From: Fulvimarina sp040239565
Lineage (GTDB): Bacteria; Pseudomonadota; Alphaproteobacteria; Rhizobiales; Rhizobiaceae
Direction of reading: 5' to 3'
DNA: 64,000 nucleotides
Assembly: GCF_040239565.1 (NCBI RefSeq)
Contig: NZ_JBEHWS010000001.1
Coordinates: 310,001-374,000, forward strand
Both the position numbers and the translations under genes were made by a program. This document shows, piece by piece, positions 44,344 to 53,656 of this stretch (its first letter is position 1; every line of letters begins with the position of its first letter). The notes under the pieces were generated by a model. It saw only the letters and a list, made by a program, of their open reading frames with translations, was not told where the DNA came from and searched no databases.

Positions 44344-46659
44344 TCAGCTCGCGGCGCGCTTCGTGATCTTTACCGGTATCGATTTTGCCGCCGGCACATG
44401 GGCCCGCCGCGAATGGTGCCAGAGCGGGATCAGGCCGTTCAGCTCCGGGAAATAGCCGGCGCAATTACCGTCCGGGATCTCCCAGGCATGGACGCGGTAG
44501 TCCTCAACCTTACGGGAAACCCCGTCGTCCGCCACCGTCTCGATGTCGATCCGATCCCGATCCGTGATGCCAAGCCGCTTCATGTCGGCTGCGTTCATGA
44601 GAATGATCATCCGCGTGCCGTCGATACCGCGCAGGCGGTCGTCATAGCCGTAGACCGAGGTGTTGAACTGGTCGTTCGAGCGGACGGTCATGAGCTTGAA
44701 GACATTGGGAGAGGTCGTGTCGATATCCGGATCGACGTCGAAGCTTTCCGGCGTCAGAAAGTTCGCCTTGCCAGTTTCCGTCCGCCATTCGCGTTTACAG
44801 GCGCCGATGTCGCGGTGGAAGCCGCCGGGTTGGCGGAAGCGCTCGTTGAATTGGCGGAAATCATCCGGGTAGGCGCGTTCGATGGCATCGCGGACCTTGG
44901 AATAGTCGGCGACCCATGCGTCCCACGGAACGCTCGACTTGCCGCCGATCGTCGCCTTTGCGAGTTCGGCGGTGATCTTCGGCTCGGAAAGGAGTTCCTT
45001 CGAAGCCGGTTCCGTCTTGCCGAAGGAGGCGTGGATGCAGGCGGTGGAGTCCTCGACCGAGACCGTCTGATCGATGCCGTTCTGCGTGTCGCGTTCCAGC
45101 CGTCCGAGGCAGGGAAGGATGTAGGTGTTTTTCGCGGCCAGCAGATGGTTGCGGTTCAGCTTGGTGGAGATCTGCACATTGAGGCGCATGTTCCGCCACG
45201 CCTTCTCGATGGCGGCGGTCTCGGGCACGGCGCGGGAGAAGTTGCCGCCGAGGCAGACGAAGCCCTTTACCGAGCCATCAAGAATGCCCTGGCAGGATTC
45301 CACCGTATCGAGGCCTTTCTCCTTCGGTACCGTGAATTCGTAGAAGCTCTCGAATCTGTCGACCGGGATGAGGTCAGGCTTTTCCGTGATGCCGACGGTG
45401 CGCTGGCCCTGAACGTTGGAATGGCCGCGGATCGGCGAAATGCCGGCGCCCTTCTTGCCCATCATGCCGCGCATGAGGAGCAGATTGCAGAGCATCTGCA
45501 CGTTCTCGATACCGTGGCGATGCTGGGTGAGGCCCATGCCGTAATTGGCGATGACGCGCTCGGCCCTGGAATAGACGCGGCCAGTGTGTTCGAGGTCGGC
45601 GCGCGTCAGGCCCGAGCAGCGCTCGATCTGGGCCCAGTTGGCATTTCTGACGAAGCTTTCAAAGGCTTCGAAGCCGTGGCAGTGCTCTTCGATGAAAGCG
45701 GTATCGAGGACGCTCGGTTTGCCGGCCTCTTTTGCCGCGTCGTCGAGGGCGAAGACGGCCTTGGCGATGCCGGTCATTGCCGCGATGTCGCCGCCGCATT
45801 TGAGTTGATAATAGTCGCTCGACATCTTGGTGCCCTCGTCGGGCGAGAGCATTTCCAGCGGATGCTGCGGGCTCTTGAAGCGCATCAGCCCGCGTTCCTG
45901 CAACGGATTGAACGTGATGACCGGAGCGCCGCGCTTGCGCGCTTCCTGCACCCAATGGAGGAGGCGCGGGGCGTTGGTGCCGGTATTGTGCCCGAAGAAA
46001 AACATCATGTCGCAGGCATCGAAGTCTTCGAGCGTGACGGTACCGACGGGTGAACCGATGGACTCCGGCAGGCCGACCGAAGTCGACTCGTGACACATGT
46101 TCGAGGAATCGGGCAGGTTGTTCGAGCCGTAGATGCGGGCGAAGAGCTGCCACATATGCGAGGCTTCAAGTGAGGCGCGACCGGAGACGTAGAAGACGAC
46201 GGATTTCGGGTCCATGTCGTTGAGTTCGGCGCCGATCTCCTTGAAGGCCGTCTCCCAGGTCACCGGAATGTACTGATCGAGACTTGCGTCGTATTTTAGC
46301 GGCGTCGTCAGCCGGCCCTGCTTTTCCAGATCGTGGTCGGTCCATTCGAGGAGTTCGGAAACCCTGTGCTTGCGGAAGAATTCGCGGTCACAGCGCTTGG
46401 GCGTGATTTCCCATAACGTCGCCTTGGCGCCATTCTCGCAGTATTCGAACGGTCGCGGATCAGCTGGCTTTGCCCACGAACAGGAGCTGCATTGATAGCC
46501 GTCGGCCTTGTTCTGGCGTTCCAGGGTCGCCCACACGGTCGAAGTCAGAAGGCCTTCCTGGACCGATTTGTCGACGAGGGACTTGACCGAGCCCCACCCG
46601 CCGGTCGGGCGGTCATAGGGTTCAATCGTCGGATTGTCCGTGTTCTCGCTGCGATCCAT
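44344..46659 (-). CDS. YdeP/FdhF-type molybdopterin oxidoreductase
   Basis: This about 771-aa protein belongs to the molybdopterin oxidoreductase family close to YdeP. The N-terminal cysteine cluster is YQCSSCSW…EYCENGAKA (about 55-80), for a possible Fe-S centre. The molybdopterin region includes VVFYVSGRASLEASHMWQLFARIYGSNNLPDSSNMCHESTSVGL and MGKKGAGISPIRGHSNVQG. The C-terminal molydopterin-binding domain has FKLMTVRSNDQFNTSVYGYDDRLRGI. The start is ATG 46659 (GAGGAG site); the longer frame to 46704 has none. Substrate unknown; YdeP is linked to acid resistance in E. coli. No fdhD neighbour. Confidence 0.88.
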   Translation of the reverse strand: MDRSENTDNPTIEPYDRPTGGWGSVKSLVDKSVQEGLLTSTVWATLERQNKADGYQCSSCSWAKPADPRPFEYCENGAKATLWEITPKRCDREFFRKHRVSELLEWTDHDLEKQGRLTTPLKYDASLDQYIPVTWETAFKEIGAELNDMDPKSVVFYVSGRASLEASHMWQLFARIYGSNNLPDSSNMCHESTSVGLPESIGSPVGTVTLEDFDACDMMFFFGHNTGTNAPRLLHWVQEARKRGAPVITFNPLQERGLMRFKSPQHPLEMLSPDEGTKMSSDYYQLKCGGDIAAMTGIAKAVFALDDAAKEAGKPSVLDTAFIEEHCHGFEAFESFVRNANWAQIERCSGLTRADLEHTGRVYSRAERVIANYGMGLTQHRHGIENVQMLCNLLLMRGMMGKKGAGISPIRGHSNVQGQRTVGITEKPDLIPVDRFESFYEFTVPKEKGLDTVESCQGILDGSVKGFVCLGGNFSRAVPETAAIEKAWRNMRLNVQISTKLNRNHLLAAKNTYILPCLGRLERDTQNGIDQTVSVEDSTACIHASFGKTEPASKELLSEPKITAELAKATIGGKSSVPWDAWVADYSKVRDAIERAYPDDFRQFNERFRQPGGFHRDIGACKREWRTETGKANFLTPESFDVDPDIDTTSPNVFKLMTVRSNDQFNTSVYGYDDRLRGIDGTRMIILMNAADMKRLGITDRDRIDIETVADDGVSRKVEDYRVHAWEIPDGNCAGYFPELNGLIPLWHHSRRAHVPAAKSIPVKITKRAAS

Positions 46660-46797
46660 CGGATTGTCGCTCCTCGTCTTCTCGCCGGCAGCATTGAATG
46701 TCACGCCACGCCCTGGTGAGGTAACGCGTCAGCCAAGGTCCGGTTCGAAAGGCCCGATCGTCGCAGTCGTTTGCCGACTGGCTATCTTCACAATCGC

Positions 46798-47313
46798 CTA
46801 ACGCTCGACCACCAGCCTGCGTCCGGATCTCAGGAACGGTGAGATCTTCGCCATGTCCTTCGGCGCGATCGCGATACAGCCTTCCGTCGGCGGATAGCCC
46901 GGTTTTGCGATGTGAAAGAAGATGGCGCTGCCACGGTGGCGGGCCCGAGACCGGATGTTCCAGTCGAGGATGACGACGAAATCATAAAGGCGGTCGTTGC
47001 GGACCATCGCCTCGCTGCTGGCCGGGAAGGGCAGGCGGACCGGCCGATTATAGGCGGCGTGGCGTGGGGCGTCGCACCAGCCGTCGTCGGCGCGGGTCAG
47101 TTGGTTCGGCAAAATGCTTCTCGGACGAGGCATCCGCCGATGCCGATGGCGCGTAGCTAAAAGCGGCATTGCGGCGACCGGTGTGGCACCATCGCCTTCA
47201 CGCTTGAAGATTGTCGTGGAAGAACGGCCCAATGCACATTGTATTCTGTAGGGTCCGGCGGCAAGAATACCGCGTTGTGGGGAGAGTGGCGAACGGCGTG
47301 CAATCAGCGACAT
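46798..47313 (-). CDS. L,D-transpeptidase (YkuD family)
   Basis: This about 171-aa protein has the YkuD catalytic layout: DFVVILDWN, then AIFFHIAKPGYPPTEGCIAI with the catalytic His and Cys (HxnTEGC, near 140-160). L,D-transpeptidases form 3-3 peptidoglycan cross-links or attach proteins to the wall. No signal peptide is evident from ATG 47313 or from the longer 47352 start, so it may be a short cytoplasm-facing or non-classical member. Family assignment is firm; the biological role is open. Confidence 0.82.
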   Translation of the reverse strand: MSLIARRSPLSPQRGILAAGPYRIQCALGRSSTTIFKREGDGATPVAAMPLLATRHRHRRMPRPRSILPNQLTRADDGWCDAPRHAAYNRPVRLPFPASSEAMVRNDRLYDFVVILDWNIRSRARHRGSAIFFHIAKPGYPPTEGCIAIAPKDMAKISPFLRSGRRLVVER

Positions 47314-47365
47314 ATTATTTTTACGAGCGCGAATAATTCGTTTGTCAAGCAAGACGACATATCTA

Positions 47366-47375
47366 TGTGATCACA
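47366..47375. promoter_or_regulatory. TGTGATCACA palindrome in the divergent gap
   Basis: A perfect 10-bp palindrome lies 53 bp upstream of the response regulator start, between it and the divergent transpeptidase gene. It carries CRP-like half sites (TGTGA/TCACA) with no spacer, so it is not a standard CRP site. Confidence 0.25.
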
Positions 47376-47428
47376 ATGTTTGACCGTCGGGGCGAAGTGC
47401 GTCCCGAGATAGCCATGATGAAAGACGC

Positions 47429-48112
47429 ATGAACCAGCGTACTATCCTCATCGTCGATGACGACGACGACCTGCGGCAGACCCTTGCCGAACAGCTGGCG
47501 CTGCACGAAGAGTTCAGCGTAAGCCAGGAGGCTTCCGCCTCCAAGGGCATCCAAGCTGCGCGCGCCGGTGTGATCGACCTTCTGGTGATCGATATCGGTC
47601 TGCCGGATATGGACGGGCGCGAGGCCGTGAAAGTGCTGCGCAAGGGCGGCTTTAAGTCGCCGATCATCATTCTCACCGGGCAGGACGCGGATGCCGATAC
47701 GATCCTCGGCCTCGAGGCCGGCGCGAACGACTATGTGACGAAGCCTTTCCGCTTTGCGGTTTTGCTCGCGCGTATCCGCGCCCAGCTGCGCCAGCACGAG
47801 CAGAGCGAGGACGCCACCTTCCAGGTGGGGCCGTACGTGTTCAAGCCGAGCCAGAAGCTGCTCGTCGACGACAAGGGTACGAAGATACGTCTGACAGAGA
47901 AGGAAACGGCGATCATCCGTTTCCTCTATCGGGCGGACCGCGGTGTCATCACGCGCGACGTGCTTCTCGAAGAGGTCTGGGGCTACAATTCCGGCGTCAC
48001 CACGCACACGCTGGAAACCCATGTCTATCGCCTGCGCCAGAAGATCGAGCCAGATCCGTCCAATGCACGGCTGCTCGTCACGGAATCCGGCGGTTACAAG
48101 CTGGTTCCGTAA
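47429..48112 (+). CDS. OmpR/PhoB-family response regulator
   Basis: This 227-aa protein has a receiver domain (about 4-120) with the acidic pocket (Asp10-14), the phospho-acceptor Asp55 (VIDIGLPDMDG), Thr83 (ILTG) and Lys105 (TKPF). A winged-helix DNA-binding domain follows (about 130-227: LTEKETAIIRFLYRADRGVITRDVLLEEVWGYNSGVTTHTLETHVYRLRQKI). No histidine kinase gene is nearby. It is followed after 24 bp by a cyclic-nucleotide-binding-type gene, so the two may be co-expressed. Confidence 0.93.
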   Translation: MNQRTILIVDDDDDLRQTLAEQLALHEEFSVSQEASASKGIQAARAGVIDLLVIDIGLPDMDGREAVKVLRKGGFKSPIIILTGQDADADTILGLEAGANDYVTKPFRFAVLLARIRAQLRQHEQSEDATFQVGPYVFKPSQKLLVDDKGTKIRLTEKETAIIRFLYRADRGVITRDVLLEEVWGYNSGVTTHTLETHVYRLRQKIEPDPSNARLLVTESGGYKLVP

Positions 48113-48136
48113 GCGCTTCGAACGGAAGGACCGGCG

Positions 48137-48592
48137 GTGAGCCTTCAAAGCGATATCGCTATCCTCCGAGGCGTGACGCTGTTCGACGATCTCGATAACG
48201 ATGCTCTGCGCCTTCTTGCATTCGGCGCGGAACACAGGCGCTTTCCGGCCGGCGATACGATCTTTCGTGAGGCCGCGATCGCGGATGCGGGTTTCGTCGT
48301 TGCACAAGGAACCGTGGTTCTCTCCACCGGCAAGGCGGATAACCCGAAGCTCGTCGGTGCCTATGGCCCCGGAACCCTGCTTGGGGAGATGGCGCTGATC
48401 ACCGATACGCGCCGGCCCGCGACGGCGCGAGCCGAGACGCAATGCGACCTCCTGCGGATCGGCCGGGCGCATTTTCGGCGACTTCTCGAGGAATATCCAA
48501 GCTTTGCGGCCGGGCTCGAAGCCCGGCTGCGTGACCGGTTCATTCAGATGACGCGGCAGCTCGCCGCTATGGAAAACCGGTTCAGCGACTGA
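48137..48592 (+). CDS. Cyclic-nucleotide-binding-domain protein
   Basis: This 151-aa protein is a lone CNB fold: LFDDLDNDALRLLAFGAEHRRFPAGDTIFREAAIADAGFVVAQGTVVL then AYGPGTLLGEMALITDTRRPATARAETQCDLLRI. The loop GEMALITDTRRPATARA fits the phosphate-binding cassette, so it may bind a nucleotide. There is no HTH domain, so it is not a CRP-type regulator by itself. It begins with GTG and sits 24 bp after the response regulator gene. It could tune that protein, by inference from position only. Confidence 0.85.
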   Translation: MSLQSDIAILRGVTLFDDLDNDALRLLAFGAEHRRFPAGDTIFREAAIADAGFVVAQGTVVLSTGKADNPKLVGAYGPGTLLGEMALITDTRRPATARAETQCDLLRIGRAHFRRLLEEYPSFAAGLEARLRDRFIQMTRQLAAMENRFSD

Positions 48593-48598
48593 CGAGAC

Positions 48599-49945
48599 TC
48601 AGGCCGCTACGGAGCGAAGCGTGTCGCAGATGTCGTCGACCACGTCTTCCACCAGCTGCGGATCGTCGCCTTCCGCCATGACGCGGATCAACGGTTCGGT
48701 GCCGGACGGGCGGATGACGAGACGGCCGGAATTGCCGAGGCGACTGCGGCCGGTCTCGATCACGGTCTTGACCTCGTCTTTTTCCAGCGGCGTGCCGCCG
48801 CCGAAGCGCACGTTTTTGAGGAATTGCGGCACCGGCTCGAAGCGCCGGCAGACCTCCGAAACCTTGCCGCCCCGCTGCTTGACGACGGCGAGCACCTGAA
48901 GCGCCGAGATCAGGCCGTCGCCGGTCGTGCCGTAGTCGGAGAGGACGATATGGCCCGACTGCTCGCCGCCGACATTGTAGCCGTGCTCGCGCATGTGTTC
49001 GACGACGTAACGGTCGCCGACCTTGGTGCGGGCGAGCAAGAGGTTCTGGGCTTCTAGGAAGCGCTCCAGGCCGAGATTGGACATGATGGTGGCGACGATG
49101 CCGCCAGCGGCGAGGCGGCCGTCGTCGTTCCAGCTCTCGGCGATGACCGCCATCAGCTGATCGCCGTCGACGATCTCGCCGCGCTCGTCGACGACGAGAA
49201 CGCGGTCCGCGTCACCATCGAGGGCAATGCCGATATCAGCGCGGACTTCCTTCACCTTGGCGACGAGCGCGTTAGGCGAGGTGGAACCGCAGTCGCGGTT
49301 GATGTTCGTGCCGTCCGGGCTCGTACCGATCTCGACGACATCGCCGCCGAGCTCCCACAGGACTTTCGGCGCGACGTCGTAGCCTGCGCCGTTGGCGCAG
49401 TCGATCGCGATCCGCAAACCGTCAAACGAGAGTTCGCGGGGCAGGGTGCGCTTCGCAAACTCGATATAGCGATCGTGGACGCCGTCGATACGGGTCGCGC
49501 GGCCCATGCCGGAACCAGTCGGCATCCGGTTGGTGAGGTCCTTTTCGAGGAGGGCTTCGATCTGGCTCTCGATCTGGTCCGAGAGCTTGTAACCGTCGGG
49601 CCCGAAGAGCTTGATGCCGTTATCTTCGAACGGATTGTGCGAGGCCGAGATCATGACGCCGATATCGGCGCGCAGCGAGCGCGTGAGCATGGCGACGGCT
49701 GGCGTTGGCATCGGGCCGAGCAGGAAGACGTCCATGCCGGCGGCGGTGAAGCCCGCCACCATGGCGTTTTCGAGCATGTACGAGGAGCGGCGCGTATCCT
49801 TGCCGATGACGACCCGGTGGCGATGTTCGCCGCGATGGAAGACGAGCCCGGCGGCCATGCCAACCTTGAGGGCGACCTCGGGCGTCATCGGAAAGCGGTT
49901 CGCCTTGCCGCGAATTCCATCCGTGCCGAAATACTTTCTCGCCAT
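48599..49945 (-). CDS. glmM: Phosphoglucosamine mutase
   Basis: This 448-aa enzyme converts glucosamine 6-phosphate to glucosamine 1-phosphate for peptidoglycan and lipopolysaccharide. The phosphoserine site is ISASHNPFEDNGIK (Ser102). The metal loop DGDADR (about 246), the sugar loop GEQSGH and the C-terminal IRPSGTEPLIRVMAEG are intact. ATG 49945 has a GGAG site; a longer frame to 50047 is rejected. In many Rhizobiales glmM follows ftsH; here the two genes are separated by 14 kb. Confidence 0.97.
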   Translation of the reverse strand: MARKYFGTDGIRGKANRFPMTPEVALKVGMAAGLVFHRGEHRHRVVIGKDTRRSSYMLENAMVAGFTAAGMDVFLLGPMPTPAVAMLTRSLRADIGVMISASHNPFEDNGIKLFGPDGYKLSDQIESQIEALLEKDLTNRMPTGSGMGRATRIDGVHDRYIEFAKRTLPRELSFDGLRIAIDCANGAGYDVAPKVLWELGGDVVEIGTSPDGTNINRDCGSTSPNALVAKVKEVRADIGIALDGDADRVLVVDERGEIVDGDQLMAVIAESWNDDGRLAAGGIVATIMSNLGLERFLEAQNLLLARTKVGDRYVVEHMREHGYNVGGEQSGHIVLSDYGTTGDGLISALQVLAVVKQRGGKVSEVCRRFEPVPQFLKNVRFGGGTPLEKDEVKTVIETGRSRLGNSGRLVIRPSGTEPLIRVMAEGDDPQLVEDVVDDICDTLRSVAA

Positions 49946-50195
49946 GGTCGTCTCCGAAATCCTGTTGCATGCGCCGGGCGGACGCGTGCCATCCGGCGTT
50001 TTCATTGTCGCCGCAACAGCAAACACATTGCGCCGATTGCTTGGCAATCAGGCATGCATGGATGGGTTTGCGCTCAAGTGTGGGATTTCTAGCACGTTCG
50101 CGAAACGCGGAGGCCGGCTTTCACGAAGCGTGGTGAATGCAAAGCGACGGATGAAATGCCGTGTCGGTCAAGCGCCGGGCCGGGCGCCGTCGGCC

Positions 50196-51299
50196 TCAGA
50201 TGCGGCCGGTCTGTCCGCGATGGCGCAGATAATGGTCGGCGACGGCGCAGGCGACCATGGCCTCGCCGATCGGAACGGCACGGATGCCGACGCAGGGGTC
50301 GTGCCGGCCCTTCGTGACCACTTCGATCTCGTTGCCATCCCGGTCGATCGAGAGTCGTGGCGTCAGGATGGAAGAGGTGGGCTTGACGGCAAAGCGGGCG
50401 ACGATAGGCGCCCCCGTCGAGATGCCGCCGAGAATGCCGCCAGCGTGGTTCGCCTCGAAGTTCGGCTTTCCGTCCGGCCCCATGCGCATCTCGTCGGCAT
50501 TCTGGGTGCCGCGCAGCGCGGCGGAGGCAAAGCCGTCGCCGATTTCGACGCCCTTCACCGCGTTTATCGACATCAGCCCGGCGGCGATATCGGTGTCGAG
50601 CTTTGCGTAAAGGGGCGCCCCGAGACCGGGGGGAACGTTCTCGGCGACGATCTCGATGATGGCGCCGACGCTGTCATGGCTCTTGCGCATGGCGTCTAGA
50701 TAGTCAACGAAGATCGGGATGGAGTCGGCATCGGGCGTGAAGAACGGATTGTCCTGCCGCTCGATGACGGACCAGTCCCATGCGCTGCGATCGATCGCCT
50801 TTTCGCCGATCTGGACGATGGCGCCGCGCACTTTCATGTCCGGCACGATCTTGCGGGCGATGGCGCCTGCGGCAACGCGCATTGCTGTTTCGCGGGCAGA
50901 GGAGCGACCGCCGCCACGGAAGTCGCGCAAGCCGTATTTCACGTCATAGGCATAGTCGGCGTGGCCCGGCCGATATTGTTTGGCGATATCGCCGTAATCC
51001 TTCGAGCGCTGGTCTACATTGTCGATGTGGAGCGCGATTGGTGTGCCTGTGGTGACCATGACGTCGGGATCGGTCTCGTCGGAGATGACGCCCGAGAGGA
51101 CAGCGACTTCATCGGGTTCGCGGCGCTGGGTCACGAAGCGCGAGGAGCCGGGCCGCCTGCGGTCGAGCTCGGCCTGGATGTCGCGCAGCGTAAAACGCAG
51201 TCCGGGCGGGCAGCCGTCGATCGTAGCGCCGATCGCGGGGCCGTGACTCTCGCCCCAGGTGGTGACGCGGAAAAGATGCCCGAAGGTATTGTGCGACAT
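50196..51299 (-). CDS. aroC: Chorismate synthase
   Basis: This 367-aa FMN-dependent enzyme makes chorismate, the last common step of aromatic amino-acid synthesis. Motifs: TTWGESHGPAIGATIDGCPPG (about 12-32), RPGHADYAYDVKYGLRDFRGGGRSSARETAMRVAAGAI (about 110-147) and RFAVKPTSSI. The length is normal. It lies between glmM and the DUF1344 gene and is likely transcribed alone. Confidence 0.97.
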   Translation of the reverse strand: MSHNTFGHLFRVTTWGESHGPAIGATIDGCPPGLRFTLRDIQAELDRRRPGSSRFVTQRREPDEVAVLSGVISDETDPDVMVTTGTPIALHIDNVDQRSKDYGDIAKQYRPGHADYAYDVKYGLRDFRGGGRSSARETAMRVAAGAIARKIVPDMKVRGAIVQIGEKAIDRSAWDWSVIERQDNPFFTPDADSIPIFVDYLDAMRKSHDSVGAIIEIVAENVPPGLGAPLYAKLDTDIAAGLMSINAVKGVEIGDGFASAALRGTQNADEMRMGPDGKPNFEANHAGGILGGISTGAPIVARFAVKPTSSILTPRLSIDRDGNEIEVVTKGRHDPCVGIRAVPIGEAMVACAVADHYLRHRGQTGRI

Positions 51300-51618
51300 G
51301 GTTAATCAGATCCGAAATGCCGGCGCGCCAAGCCCTCGGCGCGCGTCTGAAAGCTCGTCTATGGCAGGGCGCCGGGCAGCGTCAAACCGGATTCACGAAT
51401 TCGTCACGGCGCGATACCCGGAAATGCCATAATCGCATACCCATCTAACGGTGTGCAGCGCTTGAAGCAGCGAGACCGGCGAGACGGACGAACGTGGGGA
51501 CGTTCTGAAATCTTGCTTCGCTTGCGACAGCCCAATGCAGCAGGCGTTTGCCGATCGGGTCTTTCGCATGGTGGAGGATCGGAACGGCTTAGCTCAGAGT
51601 GTTCAAGAGGTGGGTTAC
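51300..51618. other. 319-bp intergenic gap between aroC and the DUF1344 gene
   Basis: No gene, RNA or strong hairpin is recognised. An in-frame ATG at 51535 would extend the DUF1344 gene upstream, but it lacks a ribosome site and would place residues before the signal peptide. The gap should hold the two divergent promoters. Confidence 0.4.
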
Positions 51619-51870
51619 ATGTCACGACGTATCGTCGCATTCTTCGCAAGCTCATTCCTGTGTGTCGCGATGACCATTCCGGCCAGCGCGGTCGAGGCGG
51701 AAGGCTTCGTTCTGGAAGTGAACGAGGAATCCGAGCAGATGCAGCTTTCCGACGGCAGGACTTATGATCTGCCGAAGAACTTCGACTATCGCGCGGTCGT
51801 GCCCGGCATGCCGGTTCATCTGATCTACGACGAAGCAAACGGCCACAATATCTATCCGTTCTCGGCCTGA
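51619..51870 (+). CDS. DUF1344 small exported protein
   Basis: This 83-aa protein has a signal peptide (MSRRIVAFFASSFLCVAMTIPASA|VEAEG, cut near residue 24) and a compact core (EGFVLEVNEESEQMQLSDGRTYDLPKNFDYRAVVPGMPVHLIYDE) matching DUF1344, common in Rhizobiales. The function is not known to me. ATG 51619 (AGAGGTGG site) is chosen over 51535 because it begins at the signal peptide. Confidence 0.82.
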   Translation: MSRRIVAFFASSFLCVAMTIPASAVEAEGFVLEVNEESEQMQLSDGRTYDLPKNFDYRAVVPGMPVHLIYDEANGHNIYPFSA

Positions 51871-51884
51871 TTCGTCTGTGAAAG

Positions 51885-51910
51885 ACGCGCTGGTTTCAGA
51901 GCCAGCGCGT
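51885..51910. terminator. Hairpin between converging DUF1344 and phosphatase genes
   Basis: ACGCGCTGG (51885-51893) pairs with CCAGCGCGT (51902-51910). The right arm lies inside the end of the phosphatase gene. No strong T-run follows on either strand, so its role is uncertain. Confidence 0.45.
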
Positions 51911-52489
51911 ACCATGTCGGTCGAAGGTGAGGACGCGATCCTGGGGCACGATCGTCATGGCCGCATCTTGGCCTGACAGCCCGCCATATTCCTTGAGCAC
52001 CGCGCGGCTGACTCCGCCATGGGAAACGAGGATCGTCTTCGGCTCAAGTTCGGCGAGAAGTGGGCGTATTCGTTCGAGCAGTTCGGCGTAGGACTCAGCG
52101 CCCTTTCCCGGGCAGCGGTAGTTCCACTTGTCAGCTTCGCGGTCCGCCAGCACCTTCGGGTTCGTTTCGCCTATCTCCGCCAGTGTCGAACCTTCCCAGT
52201 CGCCATAGCCGACCTCGACAAGCCGATCGTCGGTCTCGAAGTCGTCGATATCGAGGCGGAGTTCCCTTCGGATGATCCGCATCGTCTCCTGGGCGCGCCC
52301 GAGAGGCGAGGCGATATAGCGGTATTCGCCGGCGCTCATTCCCAGAAGATTGCGAAAATATGTGCCGTTCCGCTTGGCCTGCGATCGCCCGAGCTCGTTG
52401 AGCGGAACTTCGCGCCGCCCTTGGAGGCGCTCCTCGGCATTATAGTCCGTCTGCCCATGACGGCAGAAGTAGACGTCGTCGACGATCAT
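51896..52489 (-). CDS. Histidine phosphatase (phosphoglycerate-mutase-like)
   Basis: This 197-aa enzyme opens with YFCRHGQTDYNAEERLQGRREVPLNELGRSQAK (about 7-39); RHG is the phosphohistidine motif, and the conserved Glu of VEVGYGDWEGSTLAEI and the second His of ILVSHGGVSRAVLKEYGG complete the site. It is closer to cofactor-independent phosphatases than to a glycolytic mutase; the substrate is unclear. It lies 60 bp downstream of fabI on the same strand. Confidence 0.9.
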   Translation of the reverse strand: MIVDDVYFCRHGQTDYNAEERLQGRREVPLNELGRSQAKRNGTYFRNLLGMSAGEYRYIASPLGRAQETMRIIRRELRLDIDDFETDDRLVEVGYGDWEGSTLAEIGETNPKVLADREADKWNYRCPGKGAESYAELLERIRPLLAELEPKTILVSHGGVSRAVLKEYGGLSGQDAAMTIVPQDRVLTFDRHGTRWL

Positions 52490-52549
52490 CGCTCGCGGGT
52501 GCCCTGATCTCGTTGCGGTGACCGGCCGGTCAGTCTTAGGATTACGTTG

Positions 52550-53371
52550 CTACTCGTCCTTCACGACCGAAATATCGGGCGCGTCGACGGCCTTCATCCC
52601 GACCGTGTGATAGCCCGAATCAACGTGATGGACTTCGCCCGTCACGCCCTTGGACATATCGGAGAGGAGATAGAGCGCGGACTGGCCGACCTCGTCAGTC
52701 GTGACGGTGCGCTTCAGCGGAGAATTGTATTCGTTCCACTTCAGAATGTAGCGGAAATCGCCGATGCCTGAGGCCGCGAGCGTCTTGATCGGGCCGGCGG
52801 AGATCGCGTTGACGCGGATCTTCTGATTGCCGAGATCGACCGCGAGATAGCGGACGGAGGCTTCCAGTGCCGCCTTGGCGACGCCCATCACGTTATAGTG
52901 CGGCATGACCTTCTCGGCGCCGTAATAGGTCAGCGTCAGCATCGACCCGCCATCGCTCATCAGTCGCTGCGCGCGGGCGGCGACCGAAGTGAACGAGTAG
53001 ACCGAGATATCCATCGTGGAGAGGAAGTTGTCGCGGCTCGTATGGATGTAGCGGCCCGTGAGTTCCGCCTTGTTCGAATAGGCGACGGCGTGGACGAAGA
53101 AGTCGATCTTGCCCCATTTCTCGCCGAGATGATCAAAGATCGCATCGACGCTTTCGTCGTTGCCGACATCGCAGTGGCCGGCGACATAGGCACCGAGTTC
53201 TGCCGCAAGCGGCTCGACACGCTTCTTCAAGGCGTCGTTCTGATAGGTGAGGGCAATTTCCGCGCCCTGATCGGCGAGCGCCTTGGCGATGCCGTATGCG
53301 ATCGACCGGTTGTTGGCGATGCCCATGATCAGGCCCCGCTTACCTTTCATGAGACCGGTCATTTGGGTCAT
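52550..53371 (-). CDS. fabI: Enoyl-ACP reductase (NADH)
   Basis: This 273-aa short-chain dehydrogenase reduces enoyl-ACP in fatty-acid elongation. Motifs: GLIMGIANNRSIAYGIAKALADQG (cofactor site, about 13-36), the FabI Tyr pair in LTYYGAEKVMPHYNVMGVAKAALE with Tyr-x6-Lys, and RVNAISAGPIKTLAASGIGDF. ATG 53371 has a GGAGAGG site. It belongs with the desaturase and other lipid genes in the window. Confidence 0.95.
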   Translation of the reverse strand: MTQMTGLMKGKRGLIMGIANNRSIAYGIAKALADQGAEIALTYQNDALKKRVEPLAAELGAYVAGHCDVGNDESVDAIFDHLGEKWGKIDFFVHAVAYSNKAELTGRYIHTSRDNFLSTMDISVYSFTSVAARAQRLMSDGGSMLTLTYYGAEKVMPHYNVMGVAKAALEASVRYLAVDLGNQKIRVNAISAGPIKTLAASGIGDFRYILKWNEYNSPLKRTVTTDEVGQSALYLLSDMSKGVTGEVHHVDSGYHTVGMKAVDAPDISVVKDE

Positions 53372-53656
53372 TACGCCTCTCCTTGCCGCGAAGCACCGCG
53401 GGATAGCCTATCGTTTACACGTGCGGGTATGGCACAGGGCCGCAGGCCCTTCAAGAAACGGCGTGGAGGAGGGTGAACACCGTTTATTGCAACTGTTTCG
53501 AAGAAGTGCGGAGGCTCGACCGGCCTGGAGAGCAAATTGAGGCTGTCGATCGATCACCGATCCGGTCGCTCAGCGGTGTCGAGGCCGCGCATGCAGGCTT
53601 TCAGGGTCGGCGGAAGCCGAAGAACCGTGTTTCCCTCGGGACAAGGCCGGGGCGGA

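Noticed and set aside
44344..46700. Large plus-strand frame at 44398-46053 over the oxidoreductase gene
   Set aside because: It is the antisense of a well-conserved minus-strand enzyme and has no domain signature.
47366..47375. TGTGATCACA as a CRP site
   Set aside because: A CRP site needs a 6-bp spacer between half sites; here there is none, so it is listed only as a palindrome.
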